Notes under the pieces: generated by a model
What the model saw: the letters and a program-made list of their open reading frames with translations, nothing else
Databases searched by the model: none
Told to the model about the DNA's origin: nothing
Shown here: positions 7,969 through 18,523 of the stretch, in pieces
Position numbering within the stretch: the first letter of the stretch is position 1
How the letters are laid out: each line of letters begins with the position of its first letter
From: JACVRW01 sp963716215
GTDB lineage: Bacteria > Actinomycetota > Thermoleophilia > Solirubrobacterales > Thermoleophilaceae
Direction: 5' to 3'
DNA length: 64,000 nt
Assembly: GCA_963716215.1 (NCBI GenBank)
Contig: OY970298.1
Coordinates: 1,302,001 to 1,366,000 of the forward strand
Program-made: the position numbers and the translations under genes

Positions 7969-8649
7969 TCACGCCGCCGGGCGTGGGCGCGCCGCCGCGA
8001 TGAAGCGCTCGAGCCGGTCCGCGTCGAGGGCGAAGTCCGGCCCGGGACGCAGCCCGGAGCACACGTCGAGGCCGAACGGCCCGACCGTCTCGACGGCCGC
8101 GCGGGCGTTCTCGGGACGCAGGCCGCCGGCCAGGTAGAGCGGCACGTCGATCGCCTCGCGGATGCGGCGGCTGATCTCCCAGTCGTGTCGGCGGCCCGTG
8201 CCGCCGAGCTCCTTGACCTCCAGCGCCGGGTTGCCGGAGTCGAGCAGGATCGCGTCCACCGCGGGCGCGAGCGCGACCGCCTCGTCCACCGACTCCGGCC
8301 CGGTCACGTGAACGACCTGGACGAGCTTGACGCCGGGCAGCGCGTGACGCAGCTCGGCGTGTGCGCCGGGCGGGAGCGCGTCCACCAGCTGAAGCGCGCG
8401 CGCCTCGATGGCGCGGTTCTGCTCCACGATCGCCTCGGCGGAGGTCAGGCTGGTCAGCAGGAAGGCGTCGATCCCGGGCGGCACGGCTGCGGCGATCTCG
8501 GCGGCCCGAGCGTCCGAGATCACGCCGGGCCCGCTCGGCATCTCGGACACCAGGCCGAGGGCCGAGGCGCCCGCCTCGATCGCCATCCAGGCCTCCTCGA
8601 CGCTGGCGATGCAGCAGACCTTGACCCGGGGATGCGTGGACGGCTTCAC
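7969..8649 (-). CDS. Phosphoribosylanthranilate isomerase-like TIM-barrel protein
   Basis: A 226-residue protein from a GTG at 8649 with the PRAI (TrpF) pattern: VKVCCIAS at residues 9-16 (the catalytic Cys region, KICG in classical TrpF), ILLDSG near 136 (catalytic Asp), and the phosphate-binding loops YLAGGLRPENARAA and GLDVCSGLR. There are no other tryptophan genes nearby; neighbours are deoB (convergent) and the LOG gene (divergent). It may be the sole TrpF, encoded away from trp, or a paralogue acting on another aminated ribose phosphate. The first conserved glycine is replaced (KVCCI rather than KICG). The family call is firm; the exact substrate is not. Confidence 0.75.
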   Translation of the reverse strand: MKPSTHPRVKVCCIASVEEAWMAIEAGASALGLVSEMPSGPGVISDARAAEIAAAVPPGIDAFLLTSLTSAEAIVEQNRAIEARALQLVDALPPGAHAELRHALPGVKLVQVVHVTGPESVDEAVALAPAVDAILLDSGNPALEVKELGGTGRRHDWEISRRIREAIDVPLYLAGGLRPENARAAVETVGPFGLDVCSGLRPGPDFALDADRLERFIAAARPRPAA

Positions 8650-8676
8650 GACGGGACGACAATCTACGCTCAGGCG

Positions 8677-9261
8677 GTGCGGCGAGTTTGCGTCTTCTGT
8701 GGTTCCAGCCCTGGCGCCCGCCCGGCCTACGCCGAGGCGACCGCGGAGCTGGCGCGCGTGCTGGTGGCCGAGGGCATCGGGGTGGTCTACGGCGGCGCCC
8801 GGGTCGGGCTGATGGGCGTGCTCGCCGACACGGTGCTGGCCGAGGGCGGGGAGCCGATCGGCGTGATGCCGAAGGGGCTCGTGGACAAGGAGATCGCGCA
8901 CACCGGGATCGCGGACCTGCGCGTGGTGGGCTCGATGCACGAGCGCAAGGCGCTGATGGCGGACCTGTCCGACGCGTTCGTCGCGCTGCCCGGAGGGCTG
9001 GGGACGCTCGAGGAGCTGTTCGAGGTCTACACGTGGTCGCAACTCGGGTTCCACCGCAAGCCGTGCGCGCTGCTCGACGTGGAGGGGTACTACGCAGGCA
9101 TCACCGAGTTCCTCGACCACGCGGTGCGGGAGCGCTTCCTGCGCGAGGAGTCCCGGGCGACCCTGGTCGTCGAGAGCGATCCGCGCGCGCTGGTCGAGCG
9201 GCTGCGCTCGTTCGAGCCGGGCGCGGTGCGGACCAAGTGGATCGACCGCGAGGAGACGTAG
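8677..9261 (+). CDS. LOG-family phosphoribohydrolase (cytokinin riboside 5'-monophosphate/AMP nucleosidase-like)
   Basis: A 194-residue Rossmann-like protein with VCVFCGSSPGARPAY at the N-terminus, VYGGARVGLMG near residues 36-47 and the diagnostic PGGLGTLEELFE near 104-115, which binds the ribose 5-phosphate and carries the catalytic Glu. LOG enzymes hydrolyse the N-glycosidic bond of nucleoside 5'-monophosphates; the physiological substrate in bacteria is usually unknown. GTG start chosen because the conserved CVFCGSS begins four residues later. It is followed by guanine deaminase and hpt, so a role in purine nucleotide turnover is plausible (inference). Confidence 0.9.
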   Translation: MRRVCVFCGSSPGARPAYAEATAELARVLVAEGIGVVYGGARVGLMGVLADTVLAEGGEPIGVMPKGLVDKEIAHTGIADLRVVGSMHERKALMADLSDAFVALPGGLGTLEELFEVYTWSQLGFHRKPCALLDVEGYYAGITEFLDHAVRERFLREESRATLVVESDPRALVERLRSFEPGAVRTKWIDREET

Positions 9262-9284
9262 ACCTGGGCGCGGCGGCGGACCCG

Positions 9285-10583
9285 GTGACGGTCGTGCGGG
9301 CGCGCGTCATGCACGTGCCCCGCGACCCGTTCGCTCACGGGAGCGCCGCGCTCGAATGCTTCGACGACGGGGCGGTGGCGTTCGCGGAGGGGCGAATCCT
9401 GGCGACCGGGTTCTTCCCCCAGGTGGGGGCCCCGTACCCGGAGGCCACCATCGTCGACGCCCGCGACGCCCTGCTGCTCCCCGGCCTGGTCGACACGCAC
9501 GTGCACTGGCCCCAGCTCGGCGTCGTCGGGGCTATGGGGCTGGAGCTGCTCGAGTGGCTGCGCGATCGAACGCTGCCCGAGGAGACGCGCCTCGCCGACC
9601 CCGCCTACGCGGGCGCGCTCGCGCGCGACTTCGTGCACGGACTGGCCGCCAACGGCACGACCACCGCGCTCGTGTTCGGCTCCCACTTCCCGGTCGCCCA
9701 GGAGCTGTTCTTCGGCGAGGCCGAGCGCAGCGGCCTGCGCATCGCCAGCGGCCTGGTGGTCTCCGACCGCGACCTGCTCCCGGAACTGCGCCTGACCCCC
9801 GACGCCGCCTACGACGCCGGTCTCGAGCTGGCTCAGCGCTGGCACGGCCGTGGCCGCCTGCGCTACGCCGTCACGCCGCGTTTCTCGATCTCGTGCTCGG
9901 AGCCGATGCTGGAGTCCTGCGGGGCGCTCGCGTCCGAGCTCGATGGCGCCCTCGTGACCAGCCACGTCAACGAGAGCGCCGACGAGGTGCAGGCCGTCGC
10001 GGATTGGTTCCCCTGGGCGGGCGACTACCTGCACACCTACGAGCGCCACGGCCTGGTCGGCCCCGACACGGTGCTGGCGCACGACGTGCACGTCACCGAC
10101 GGCGAGCTCGCCCGCCTCGCCGGCGTTCGAGCGTGCGTCGCGCACTGCCCCTCGAGCAACGCGTTCCTCGGCAGCGGCATCTTCCCGATGCACCGGCACC
10201 TCGAGAGCGGTGTGCGCTTCGCGCTCGGCACCGACATCGGGGCCGGCACGGGGCTGTCGGTGCTCAAGGAGGCGCTGATGTCCTACCAGGTGCAGATGCT
10301 CGCGCCCGACCCGGTCCGGCTCGCGCCCGCTCACCTGCTCTGGCTGGCCACACGCGCCGGGGCGCTGACGCTCGGGCTCGGCGACAGCCTCGGCGATCTG
10401 GCCCCGGGCCGCTGTGCCGACTTCGTCCTCCTGAGGCCGCCGGCCGGGGGGACGCTCGAGGCGGCGCTCGCCCGCAGCGACTCCGCGGACGACGCGCTCG
10501 GCGCCGTCCTGGCGCTCGCGCGCGAGGAGAGCGTGGCCGAGGTACGCGTCGCCGGGTCCCCTGTCTACACTCGCCCGCGATGA
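9285..10583 (+). CDS. guaD: Guanine deaminase (amidohydrolase)
   Basis: Converts guanine to xanthine. 432 residues with amidohydrolase metal motifs: PGLVDTHVHWPQ near residues 66-77 (HxH; WPQ is characteristic of guanine deaminase), TPRFSISCSEPML near 200, TSHVNES near 224 (metal His and substrate contact), HDVHVTDGELARLA near 265, CPSSNAFLGSG, and GTDIGAGTGLS near 314 with the metal Asp. GTG at 9285 is used; a second GTG at 9294 is possible. The stop overlaps the hpt ATG by four bases (ATGA), so guanine catabolism and hypoxanthine/guanine salvage are expressed together. Confidence 0.93.
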   Translation: MTVVRARVMHVPRDPFAHGSAALECFDDGAVAFAEGRILATGFFPQVGAPYPEATIVDARDALLLPGLVDTHVHWPQLGVVGAMGLELLEWLRDRTLPEETRLADPAYAGALARDFVHGLAANGTTTALVFGSHFPVAQELFFGEAERSGLRIASGLVVSDRDLLPELRLTPDAAYDAGLELAQRWHGRGRLRYAVTPRFSISCSEPMLESCGALASELDGALVTSHVNESADEVQAVADWFPWAGDYLHTYERHGLVGPDTVLAHDVHVTDGELARLAGVRACVAHCPSSNAFLGSGIFPMHRHLESGVRFALGTDIGAGTGLSVLKEALMSYQVQMLAPDPVRLAPAHLLWLATRAGALTLGLGDSLGDLAPGRCADFVLLRPPAGGTLEAALARSDSADDALGAVLALAREESVAEVRVAGSPVYTRPR

Positions 10584-11116
10584 CGGGCGCGCGTATCGGG
10601 GACATCCTCGTCCAGCCGGACGAGCTGGCGCACCGCGTGCGCGAGCTGGCCAAGGAGATCTCCACCGACTACGCCGGGCGCGACCTGCTCCTGATCGGCG
10701 TGCTCAAAGGCGCCGTGTTCTTCCTGTCCGACCTGATGCGCCACCTCGAGGTGGACTGCGAGGTCGACTTCATGGCCGTGTCCTCGTACGGGTCGTCCAC
10801 CGACTCGTCGGGGATCGTGCGCATCCTGAAAGACCTCGACGCGCCGATCGAGGGCCGCGACGTCCTGATCGTCGAGGACATCGTCGACTCGGGCCTGACG
10901 CTCTCCTACCTGTTCCGGATGCTGCGGGCGCGCAACCCGGCCACGCTCGAGGTCTGCGCCCTGCTCACCAAGCCAGAGCGGCGCGAGGTGGACCTGCCGA
11001 TCCGTTACGTGGGCTTCGAGATACCGAATCGCTTCGCGATCGGGTATGGGCTGGACCATGCAGAGCGCTTCCGCAACCTCCCATACGTAGCCGTGCTGGA
11101 GGGCGAAAACGGCTAA
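10580..11116 (+). CDS. hpt: Hypoxanthine phosphoribosyltransferase
   Basis: Transfers phosphoribose from PRPP to hypoxanthine or guanine. 178 residues, standard length. PRPP-binding motif VLIVEDIVDSGLTLSYL near 94-110, the flexible-loop SSYGSSTDSSG near 71-81, and the C-terminal FEIPNRFAIGYGLDHAERFRNLPY typical of HPRT. ATG overlaps the guaD stop. It is followed after 96 bases by ftsH, the classic hpt-ftsH pairing of Gram-positive genomes. Confidence 0.96.
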   Translation: MTGARIGDILVQPDELAHRVRELAKEISTDYAGRDLLLIGVLKGAVFFLSDLMRHLEVDCEVDFMAVSSYGSSTDSSGIVRILKDLDAPIEGRDVLIVEDIVDSGLTLSYLFRMLRARNPATLEVCALLTKPERREVDLPIRYVGFEIPNRFAIGYGLDHAERFRNLPYVAVLEGENG

Positions 11117-11212
11117 GAAGGGCGCTACACCACTGCTACGCTGTGGTTTCACCCGTGGCGCACTTGAGACGAAACTTCGTGCGGTGCGTACTGGTCTGAG
11201 CTGAGGCTCATC

Positions 11213-13189
<1,977 letters not shown>

Positions 13190-13422
13190 CTTCGTTGCCT
13201 TGCGGCTCGCCCGGCGCCGGCCGTACGCCTGTCCCGCCGACCTGCTCGCTCGCTGCGCTCGCTCGTTCGCTCGCCTTTCTGGCTCGCTCTGACACGGTCG
13301 GCGGTCCAGGCATACCGCCGGCGCCGGGCTCGAGCGGCGCTCGCGGTGTGTTGGGTCTCACACCGGTCGCCCTTGCGGGCTGAGACGCTCCACGCCGATC
13401 CAGACGCAGGAGGACGAGAGAC
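13190..13422. other. Intergenic region with low-complexity CGCTCGCT stretch
   Basis: 233 bases between ftsH and the small membrane protein. Around 13240-13290 is a run built of repeated CTCGCTCG/TTCGCTCG units. No gene, tRNA or convincing promoter is visible. An AGGAGG at about 13409-13414 just before the next ATG is a clear ribosome binding site. Confidence 0.5.
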
Positions 13423-13839
13423 ATGGAAGCTCATACCGTCCAGAGCCCCGTAGGAGCCGACACTCAGCCGCGCGCCAAGGATGGTGGCTTCGCCGCGGGC
13501 GTCTCTGCGGTGATTCGCGCGGTCGGGGACCTGCTGTCCAACTCCGGTGGCCTTGTGGTCGTCGTGATCGGGGTGATTGCCGTGATGACGATCACGGGCG
13601 CCGCGATGGGGACCGTCCCTGAAGAGGAGCGGGCCACCGTCGCGGCGACCGCGTTCACCGTGCTCGGCACGATCGTCGGGGCGTACTTCGGCGTGCGTGT
13701 CGGCGCGCACGGCAAGAGCGAGGCCGAGGCCGCGCGGGCGATCTCCGAGGCGAAGGTCGAGCGCCTCGCGGCGCACGTTGAGGCCAACCAGGCCGTGCGC
13801 GTGCTGGACGCCGTCGATCGCGCCAACTTGGCTCGCTGA
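13423..13839 (+). CDS. Small membrane protein of unknown function
   Basis: 138 residues from an ATG with a strong upstream AGGAGG. Two membrane segments are visible: GGLVVVVIGVIAVMTITGAAMG near 40-60 and ATAFTVLGTIVGAYFGVRVGAHG near 70-95. They are joined by a short loop (TVPEEERATVA) and followed by an Ala/Glu-rich amphipathic tail (KSEAEAARAISEAKVERLAAHVEAN) that may form a coiled coil. I do not recognise the family. Gly-x-x-Gly patterns in both helices suggest tight helix packing or oligomerisation (inference). Confidence 0.7.
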   Translation: MEAHTVQSPVGADTQPRAKDGGFAAGVSAVIRAVGDLLSNSGGLVVVVIGVIAVMTITGAAMGTVPEEERATVAATAFTVLGTIVGAYFGVRVGAHGKSEAEAARAISEAKVERLAAHVEANQAVRVLDAVDRANLAR

Positions 13840-13884
13840 CTGGCAGCGGGGCCGGGGCGGGTCTAGGCTCGCGATCGAGTTCGC

Positions 13885-14631
13885 ATGTTCTCCCGCCTAG
13901 CCCTGACGGCTGTCGTGCTCGCGGTCACCGTGTTCGCCGGCGGCGCCGCGCTGGCCGCGAACCACAACGTGATGGCGCTGTCGAACGACACGTTCTCCAG
14001 CCCGGCGCTGACGGTCACCCAGGGCGACACCGTCACCTGGACGAACTCCGGCGGCATGCACAACGTCCACTTCGACGGCGTCCCCGCGGAGAACTCCGTC
14101 GCCGGCCCCGGGTGGACTGTGACGCGCACCTTCAACACGGTCGGCAGCTTCCACTACGTCTGCGACCAGCACGCGCCGGACATGCAGGGCACCGTCACCG
14201 TTGTCGCCTCCACCACCCCACCGCCCGGCGAGCAGCCTCCGCCCGGTCAGCAGCCCCCCGGCGGTGGCGGCGGGCCGCCCACCGGCCCCGGCCCGGGCGG
14301 GCCGGGACCCAGCCTCCCGCTCCTGCGGATCACGCTCAAGGCCAGCGATGCCACCCCGACTGCAGGCGCCAAGGTGCGCCTCTCCGGCGTGGTCCGGCCC
14401 GCGCGCGACGGTCGCAAGGTGCAGATCCAGAAGCGCACGCGCGGCGGCCGCTACCAGACCATCGCGACCACCCGCCTGCGCGATGGCGGCGCGGCGAAGT
14501 CGGTGTTCAGCGTGCGGCTGCGCGTCTCCGCCGACGCGGTGCTGCGAGCCCGCGTGGCCGGCGACGACGAGCGCGCGACCGGCCTCAGCGCCACCAAGAA
14601 GCTCGACGTGCACCGCCGCCCGCGCGCGTAA
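13885..14631 (+). CDS. Secreted cupredoxin (plastocyanin/azurin-like) with proline-rich linker and C-terminal Ig-like domain
   Basis: Signal peptide at residues 1-26 (ending GGAALAANH). Residues 27-110 form a cupredoxin domain: FSSPALTVTQGDTVTWTNSGGMHNVHF carries the first copper His near 59, and CDQHAPDMQG near 93-102 supplies Cys, His and Met, the complete type 1 copper set. A Pro/Gly-rich linker follows (about 112-148), then a beta-rich domain with KVRLSGVVRPARDGRKVQIQ, of the kind that recurs in the two metalloprotease-like proteins of this window. It probably acts as an extracellular electron carrier or copper binder, with the tail mediating surface attachment (inference). Confidence 0.83.
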   Translation: MFSRLALTAVVLAVTVFAGGAALAANHNVMALSNDTFSSPALTVTQGDTVTWTNSGGMHNVHFDGVPAENSVAGPGWTVTRTFNTVGSFHYVCDQHAPDMQGTVTVVASTTPPPGEQPPPGQQPPGGGGGPPTGPGPGGPGPSLPLLRITLKASDATPTAGAKVRLSGVVRPARDGRKVQIQKRTRGGRYQTIATTRLRDGGAAKSVFSVRLRVSADAVLRARVAGDDERATGLSATKKLDVHRRPRA

Positions 14632-14642
14632 GCTCGTCGGCC

Positions 14643-15008
14643 GTGCTCACCGCGGCGAAGTTGAGGCGGTGCTGCCTCGGCTTCCCGGGGGTCGTGGAGG
14701 AGTTCCCGTTCCGGCCCGGGCTGTCGGTCTTCAAGGTCGCCGGCAAGGTGTTCGCGCTGACCGCGCTGAAGCAGCGGCCGCTGAGCGTGAGCCTCAAGTG
14801 CGAGCCCGAGTTGGCCGAGCAGCTGCGCGCCACGTACTCAGCCATCCGGCCCGGCTACCACCTCAACAAGCGCCACTGGAACACGGTCGAGATCGACGGC
14901 GAGGTGGCCGACCAGCTGGTCCTCGACATGGTCGAGGACTCCTACGACCTCGTGGTCGCGGGGATGCCGAAGCGGGTGCAGGCCACGCTCGGGTGGCCGG
15001 CGGGCTAG
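14643..15008 (+). CDS. MmcQ/YjbR family DNA-binding-type protein
   Basis: 121 residues from a GTG. The YjbR pattern is visible: CLGFPGVVEEFPFRPGLSVFKVAGKVFAL (first wing), then PGYHLNKRHWNTVEIDG and VEDSYDLVVAGMPK. These small double-wing proteins resemble a DNA-binding fold but no general function is established. The stop overlaps the convergent GH6 stop by a few bases. The start is set by the conserved LRRCCLGFPG block near residue 7. Confidence 0.85.
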   Translation: MLTAAKLRRCCLGFPGVVEEFPFRPGLSVFKVAGKVFALTALKQRPLSVSLKCEPELAEQLRATYSAIRPGYHLNKRHWNTVEIDGEVADQLVLDMVEDSYDLVVAGMPKRVQATLGWPAG

Positions 15009-16057
15009 GGCGAGAGGTAGGCCGACAGTGGGCGCTTCTGGTGCCACCCGAAGGTCGTGCCCGGCGGGCGACGCTCCCAGCTCGTCGCATTGCGCGCATA
15101 GCTGAGCGCTCGCGGCAGATACCAGGCGATCGGCCGCCCCTGGCACGACTGGGCGAAGCCCGGGCGGTTGATCCAGAGGTAGGCATCCACCTTCGGGTGC
15201 ATCGTGTCGGTGGTCGGCGCCGGCCCGAGCCCCCGCAGTCCGGGGTTGCACCACACCGTGATGCGCCGGCGGTTGCTGGCCCGATAGTGCACGGGCCCGC
15301 GGCCGTTCTCGGCGGTGTTGATGATGAAGTGCTTGCCGCCGGTCCGGCGCGAGATGTCGAGGCCGTGCTTCACGTTCTCCGCCGTCCAGTCGTAGTGGGT
15401 GGCGTTGAGCATGAAGCCGCGCACCTTGGCGATCCCGATGGCGCGTAGCTGGCGCGCCGTGCGAGCGGCGGACTCCCAGTCGGACGCTCCGGCCTCCAGG
15501 TAGACCGTGGCGTTAGGCAGGCGCGAGAGCGCGTCGACGCCGTACCGGAGCAGGCGCAGGCGGTCGTCCTGGCGGCTGCGCGCGAGGCAGTCGATCGTGC
15601 CCAGCGAATCGGGCTCGAACGCGATCACCACCCGGTCGTCGCCGATCACCCGCGCGAGGTCGTCGTACCAGGCGCGCGTGGCGGCGTCGGCCGCGGGGCC
15701 GCCGCCCTGGTAGCTCGGTGAGCAGCCGATCGCCTCAGCTCGCAGCACGGTGAAGATGGGGACCTCGCCGCGCGCCTTGGCGGGGTCGATCAGCCGGCGC
15801 ACCTTGACGGCGAAGTTGGGCCGCGTGAAGCGCCCGAGCCAGAGCGCCTTCGGCTCGCGGGCGATCTTCTCGATCAGGTCGGCCTTGCGCGTCTCGCCGG
15901 CTCGCTGGAAGGCCTGCCACTGGTGCCAGGAGGGCGAGTCCCGGTCGACGTAGAACCGGACGCCCTCGAGGGGATCGGGCTCCTGGGCGACCGCGGCCGA
16001 CGGCAGCAGCGCCGCGGCGAGCGCCAGCAGGACGAGCAGTGTCCGGGTTCGGAGCAT
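15005..16057 (-). CDS. Secreted glycoside hydrolase family 6 (cellulase-like)
   Basis: 350 residues from an ATG at 16057 that begins a textbook signal peptide (MLRTRTLLVLLALAAALLPS, cleaved after AVA). GH6 features follow: FYVDRDSPSWHQWQ near 33, the VPIFTVLRAE strand, VIAFEPDSLG near 141-150 (GH6 EPD motif), YLEAGASDW, GFMLNATHYDW, NTAENGRGP and VDAYLWINRPG (the late W-x-N/K-P-G motif). GH6 enzymes hydrolyse beta-1,4-glucan by inversion. An upstream in-frame start exists at 16117 but would place 20 residues before the signal peptide. No carbohydrate-binding module is present, which suggests action on soluble or own-cell glucan (inference). Confidence 0.87.
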   Translation of the reverse strand: MLRTRTLLVLLALAAALLPSAAVAQEPDPLEGVRFYVDRDSPSWHQWQAFQRAGETRKADLIEKIAREPKALWLGRFTRPNFAVKVRRLIDPAKARGEVPIFTVLRAEAIGCSPSYQGGGPAADAATRAWYDDLARVIGDDRVVIAFEPDSLGTIDCLARSRQDDRLRLLRYGVDALSRLPNATVYLEAGASDWESAARTARQLRAIGIAKVRGFMLNATHYDWTAENVKHGLDISRRTGGKHFIINTAENGRGPVHYRASNRRRITVWCNPGLRGLGPAPTTDTMHPKVDAYLWINRPGFAQSCQGRPIAWYLPRALSYARNATSWERRPPGTTFGWHQKRPLSAYLSP

Positions 16058-16118
16058 TCCACCGGGGTTCCCTGGCGGAGACGTCGATATGCGCGGTCGG
16101 ACGGATGTTGGAGTCATC

Positions 16119-16658
16119 TCAGAAATACTTCCTCACCAACACCTCGACGGTCCCTTTGGTGCGCATCGTCGAGGATCCTACGTGCTCCTCGAGGGTCTTC
16201 GAGTTCAGCGGGGAGTCGCGGATGCCGCCGCTCGGAAGCCAGTACAGCTCCCGCTCGGAGAAGGACAGCCGATCCCCCTTCGTTGCCAGGCCCAGCACTC
16301 GCTTGCGGGCCGCGGCGCTCGGCTTCGCCCCCAGCATCGACACCTGCAGCTTGCCCTCGGACGCCGCGACCAACTTGGCGGGAAAGGGCTTGTGCTCGGC
16401 GATCGCCCTGACCTCCTGCCCGGTGCGCAGGAACACGTCCACGTCGAACCCGAGCGCATCGGCCAGCGCCTGCTCGATCCGCTCGGTCAAGCGGGCGCGC
16501 GACTCGCGGCCGGTGTCGAACACGACGTTGCCGCTGTTGCGGAAGGTCTGCACGTCGTCGAGGCCGGCGCCCTCGAGGCAGGAGCGCAGCTCCGCGCTGC
16601 CGGCCTTGCGCCGGCTGCCCAAATTGACTCCCCGCAGAAAGGCTGCGTAGCGCGACAT
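16119..16658 (-). CDS. DUF1697 family protein
   Basis: 179 residues starting MSRYAAFLRGVNLGSRRK, the unmistakable DUF1697 opening (FLRGINVGG), then FRNSGNVVFDT and LSFSERELYWLPSGGIRDS and the C-terminal GTVEVLVRKY. The family has a ferredoxin-like duplicated fold and no established function. Its ATG overlaps the stop of the upstream PEP-mutase-like gene by one base, so the two are co-transcribed. Confidence 0.88.
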   Translation of the reverse strand: MSRYAAFLRGVNLGSRRKAGSAELRSCLEGAGLDDVQTFRNSGNVVFDTGRESRARLTERIEQALADALGFDVDVFLRTGQEVRAIAEHKPFPAKLVAASEGKLQVSMLGAKPSAAARKRVLGLATKGDRLSFSERELYWLPSGGIRDSPLNSKTLEEHVGSSTMRTKGTVEVLVRKYF

Positions 16659-17455
16659 CAGCCGCCGAGCCACTCCTTGACCCGCACGGACGAGGCGAGC
16701 ACGGAGAGGTCGCCGTCGTCGAGCAGCTGCTCGGCCGCGGTCGCCATCGCGCCCACGGCGACCCAGGTGAGCAGGCTGCCGACGCTGATCCGCGTGGCCC
16801 CCGCCTCCGCGATCTCGGCCACCGACAGGCCGGGCAGACCGAGCACGTTGACGGGCTTCGAGACGGCGTCGCAGAGCGTCCGGATGTCGTCGCCGCTGGT
16901 CAGGCCCGGCGCGTACAGCACGTCCGCTCCGGCGCGCTCGAAGGCCACCAGCCGCGCGATCGTGTCGTCGAGGTCCGGGTTGCCGCGGAAGTAGTTCTCG
17001 GCGCGCGCCGTGAGCATGAACGGGAAGTCGAGGCTCCGCGCCGCCTCGACGGCTGCGGCCACCCGTTCGGCGGCGTGGTCGAGCCCGTACAGCTCGCCGG
17101 CCGGGTCGAAGTCCTCGATCGACCCACCCACCGCGCCCGCCTCGGCCGCGCGCGTGATCGCCGCCGCCGCCTCCTCCGGGCTCGGCCCGAAGCCGTTCTC
17201 CAGATCGACCGAGACCGGTAGGTCGGTGGCCTCGTCGAGCGCGCGCGTGTGCTCCGCGACCTCGTCGAGCGTGACGCTGCCGTCCAGCCGGCCGAGCGTG
17301 AACGCGAACCCGCCGCTGGTGGTGGCGAGTGCCTTGAAGCCGAGCGCCTGCATGACGCGAGCCGAGCCCGCGTCCCACGGGTTGGGAATGATGAACGTCT
17401 CGCCCTCGTGGAGGGCACGGAAGTCGGCGGCCTTCTGCTCCTGGGTGGGCGGCAT
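16658..17455 (-). CDS. Isocitrate lyase/phosphoenolpyruvate mutase superfamily enzyme
   Basis: 265 residues from the ATG at 17455 (a GTG three codons earlier is possible). Family markers: FIIPNPWDAGSARVMQALGF near 24-43, LATTSGGFAFTLGRLDG, VSVDLENGFG near 83-92 (metal-binding Asp/Glu), GSIEDFD, MLTARAENYF and DVLYAPGLTSGDDI. These enzymes cleave or form C-C or P-C bonds next to a carboxylate. The isocitrate lyase KKCGH motif is absent, so it belongs to the small PEP mutase/carboxyphosphonoenolpyruvate-like group commonly found in actinobacteria without known substrate. Confidence 0.83.
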   Translation of the reverse strand: MPPTQEQKAADFRALHEGETFIIPNPWDAGSARVMQALGFKALATTSGGFAFTLGRLDGSVTLDEVAEHTRALDEATDLPVSVDLENGFGPSPEEAAAAITRAAEAGAVGGSIEDFDPAGELYGLDHAAERVAAAVEAARSLDFPFMLTARAENYFRGNPDLDDTIARLVAFERAGADVLYAPGLTSGDDIRTLCDAVSKPVNVLGLPGLSVAEIAEAGATRISVGSLLTWVAVGAMATAAEQLLDDGDLSVLASSVRVKEWLGG

Positions 17456-17473
17456 GGCCGCCACGCTAGCGCG

Positions 17474-18136
17474 TCAGGATCTCGCGACGCCGAGGGCGGC
17501 CGCGACGCTCTCGTCGGCCAGCGACCCGGCGCTCAGCGACGCGCCCTCGATGCGGACGTCGGCGAAGTATGGGACCGCGATCACGAACATGCCCGCCGCG
17601 CGGGCGGCCGCCACGCCGGGCGGCGAGTCCTCCAGCGCCGCCGAGCGCTCCGCTGCCGCGCCGAGCGCCTCGCACGCGGCCAGGTAGACGTCGGGCGCGG
17701 GCTTGGGGGCGGTGACGTCGTCGGCGCTCACCACGACGTCGAAGTGCCCGTTCGCGAGCTGCGCCACGGACAGCGCGCGGTCCACGAACTCGCGCGAGGA
17801 GTTCGACGCCAGGCCCACGGGTACCCCGGCCGCGCGCACGGCGCGCAGCAGCTCGAGCGCGCCCGGGCGGGGCGGCACCCCGGCCAGCAGCTCGTCCATG
17901 ACCAGGTCGTGCAGCTCGTCCATCAGTGCCTCGCCGCGGCCCGGCAGGCCGAGCATCGCCTCCAGCTTGACGGCGGACTGTGCCCGCGACGATCCGATCA
18001 GCGCGCGCTTGTGGGCCTCGGTGAAGGTGTCGCCGTTGCGCTCGAACAGGGTGCGCTCGGCTCGCGTCCAGGCCTCCTCGGTGTCGAGCAGGAGCCCGTC
18101 GTTGTCGAACACGATCGCCTCGAAGGGGCTCGGCAT
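17474..18136 (-). CDS. HAD superfamily phosphatase (beta-phosphoglucomutase/GS1-like)
   Basis: 220 residues. Motif I VFDNDGLLLDTEE near 9-21 (nucleophile Asp and acid Asp; the residue between is Asn), motif II GLASNSS near 107, motif III lysine in APKPAPDVYL near 144, and motif IV ALEDSPPGVAAARAAG near 167. The helical cap between residues 20 and 85 places it in subfamily I with beta-PGM-like members that dephosphorylate sugar phosphates or similar metabolites. Short gap to the PEP-mutase-like gene downstream on the same strand. Confidence 0.88.
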   Translation of the reverse strand: MPSPFEAIVFDNDGLLLDTEEAWTRAERTLFERNGDTFTEAHKRALIGSSRAQSAVKLEAMLGLPGRGEALMDELHDLVMDELLAGVPPRPGALELLRAVRAAGVPVGLASNSSREFVDRALSVAQLANGHFDVVVSADDVTAPKPAPDVYLAACEALGAAAERSAALEDSPPGVAAARAAGMFVIAVPYFADVRIEGASLSAGSLADESVAAALGVARS

Positions 18137-18156
18137 GCGAGCCCGATCATGCCGGG

Positions 18157-18498
18157 TCAGTGAGACGGGCGTGACGCGAGCAGGAAGTCCACCAGGGCGT
18201 CCAGCTCGGCCGGGCTCATGCGCTCGCCGAAGTCGGCCGGCATCATCGAGGGGCCCGGGTCGAGGATCTTCGCCCGCAGCGACTCGCGGGTGTGGTCGGA
18301 GAGCGCCGCGTCGAGGTCGGGGCCGATCTGGCCGTTCGAGCCGGCCGCGGCCAGGCGGTGACAGCCGCCGCAGCCCATCCGCACGAACACGTCGCGCCCC
18401 TGGGACGCGACGGCGGGAGCCGGTGTAGCGCTCCCGCCGCCGTCGGTGGCGAGCGCGACCGCCGCGAAAGCGACCAAGGCGGCCGCGAGGCCGGCCAC
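18157..18498 (-). CDS. Membrane-anchored c-type cytochrome
   Basis: 113 residues from a GTG: an N-terminal hydrophobic helix (residues 1-18) that can act as signal or anchor, a short Ala/Pro linker, the heme motif CGGCH at 43-47, IGPDLDAAL and a candidate axial Met in PSMMPADFGERMS near 83-95, ending in the class I cytochrome helix ELDALVDFLL. The frame is open upstream to a CTG at 18522 that would add eight residues to the hydrophobic helix, so the start is uncertain. It lies 25 bases after the corrected stop of the YtkA-like gene, suggesting a shared role in a membrane redox or copper process (inference). Confidence 0.8.
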   Translation of the reverse strand: MAGLAAALVAFAAVALATDGGGSATPAPAVASQGRDVFVRMGCGGCHRLAAAGSNGQIGPDLDAALSDHTRESLRAKILDPGPSMMPADFGERMSPAELDALVDFLLASRPSH

Positions 18499-18523
18499 GA
18501 CCGCTATGGCGCGCTCGCTCAGA

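Noticed and set aside
13230..13300. Dispersed mobile element at the CGCTCG-rich stretch
   Set aside because: Low-complexity run without terminal repeats or transposase; probably simple repeat.
16058..16117. 20-codon N-terminal extension of the GH6 protein
   Set aside because: It would precede a complete signal peptide that begins at the ATG at 16057.
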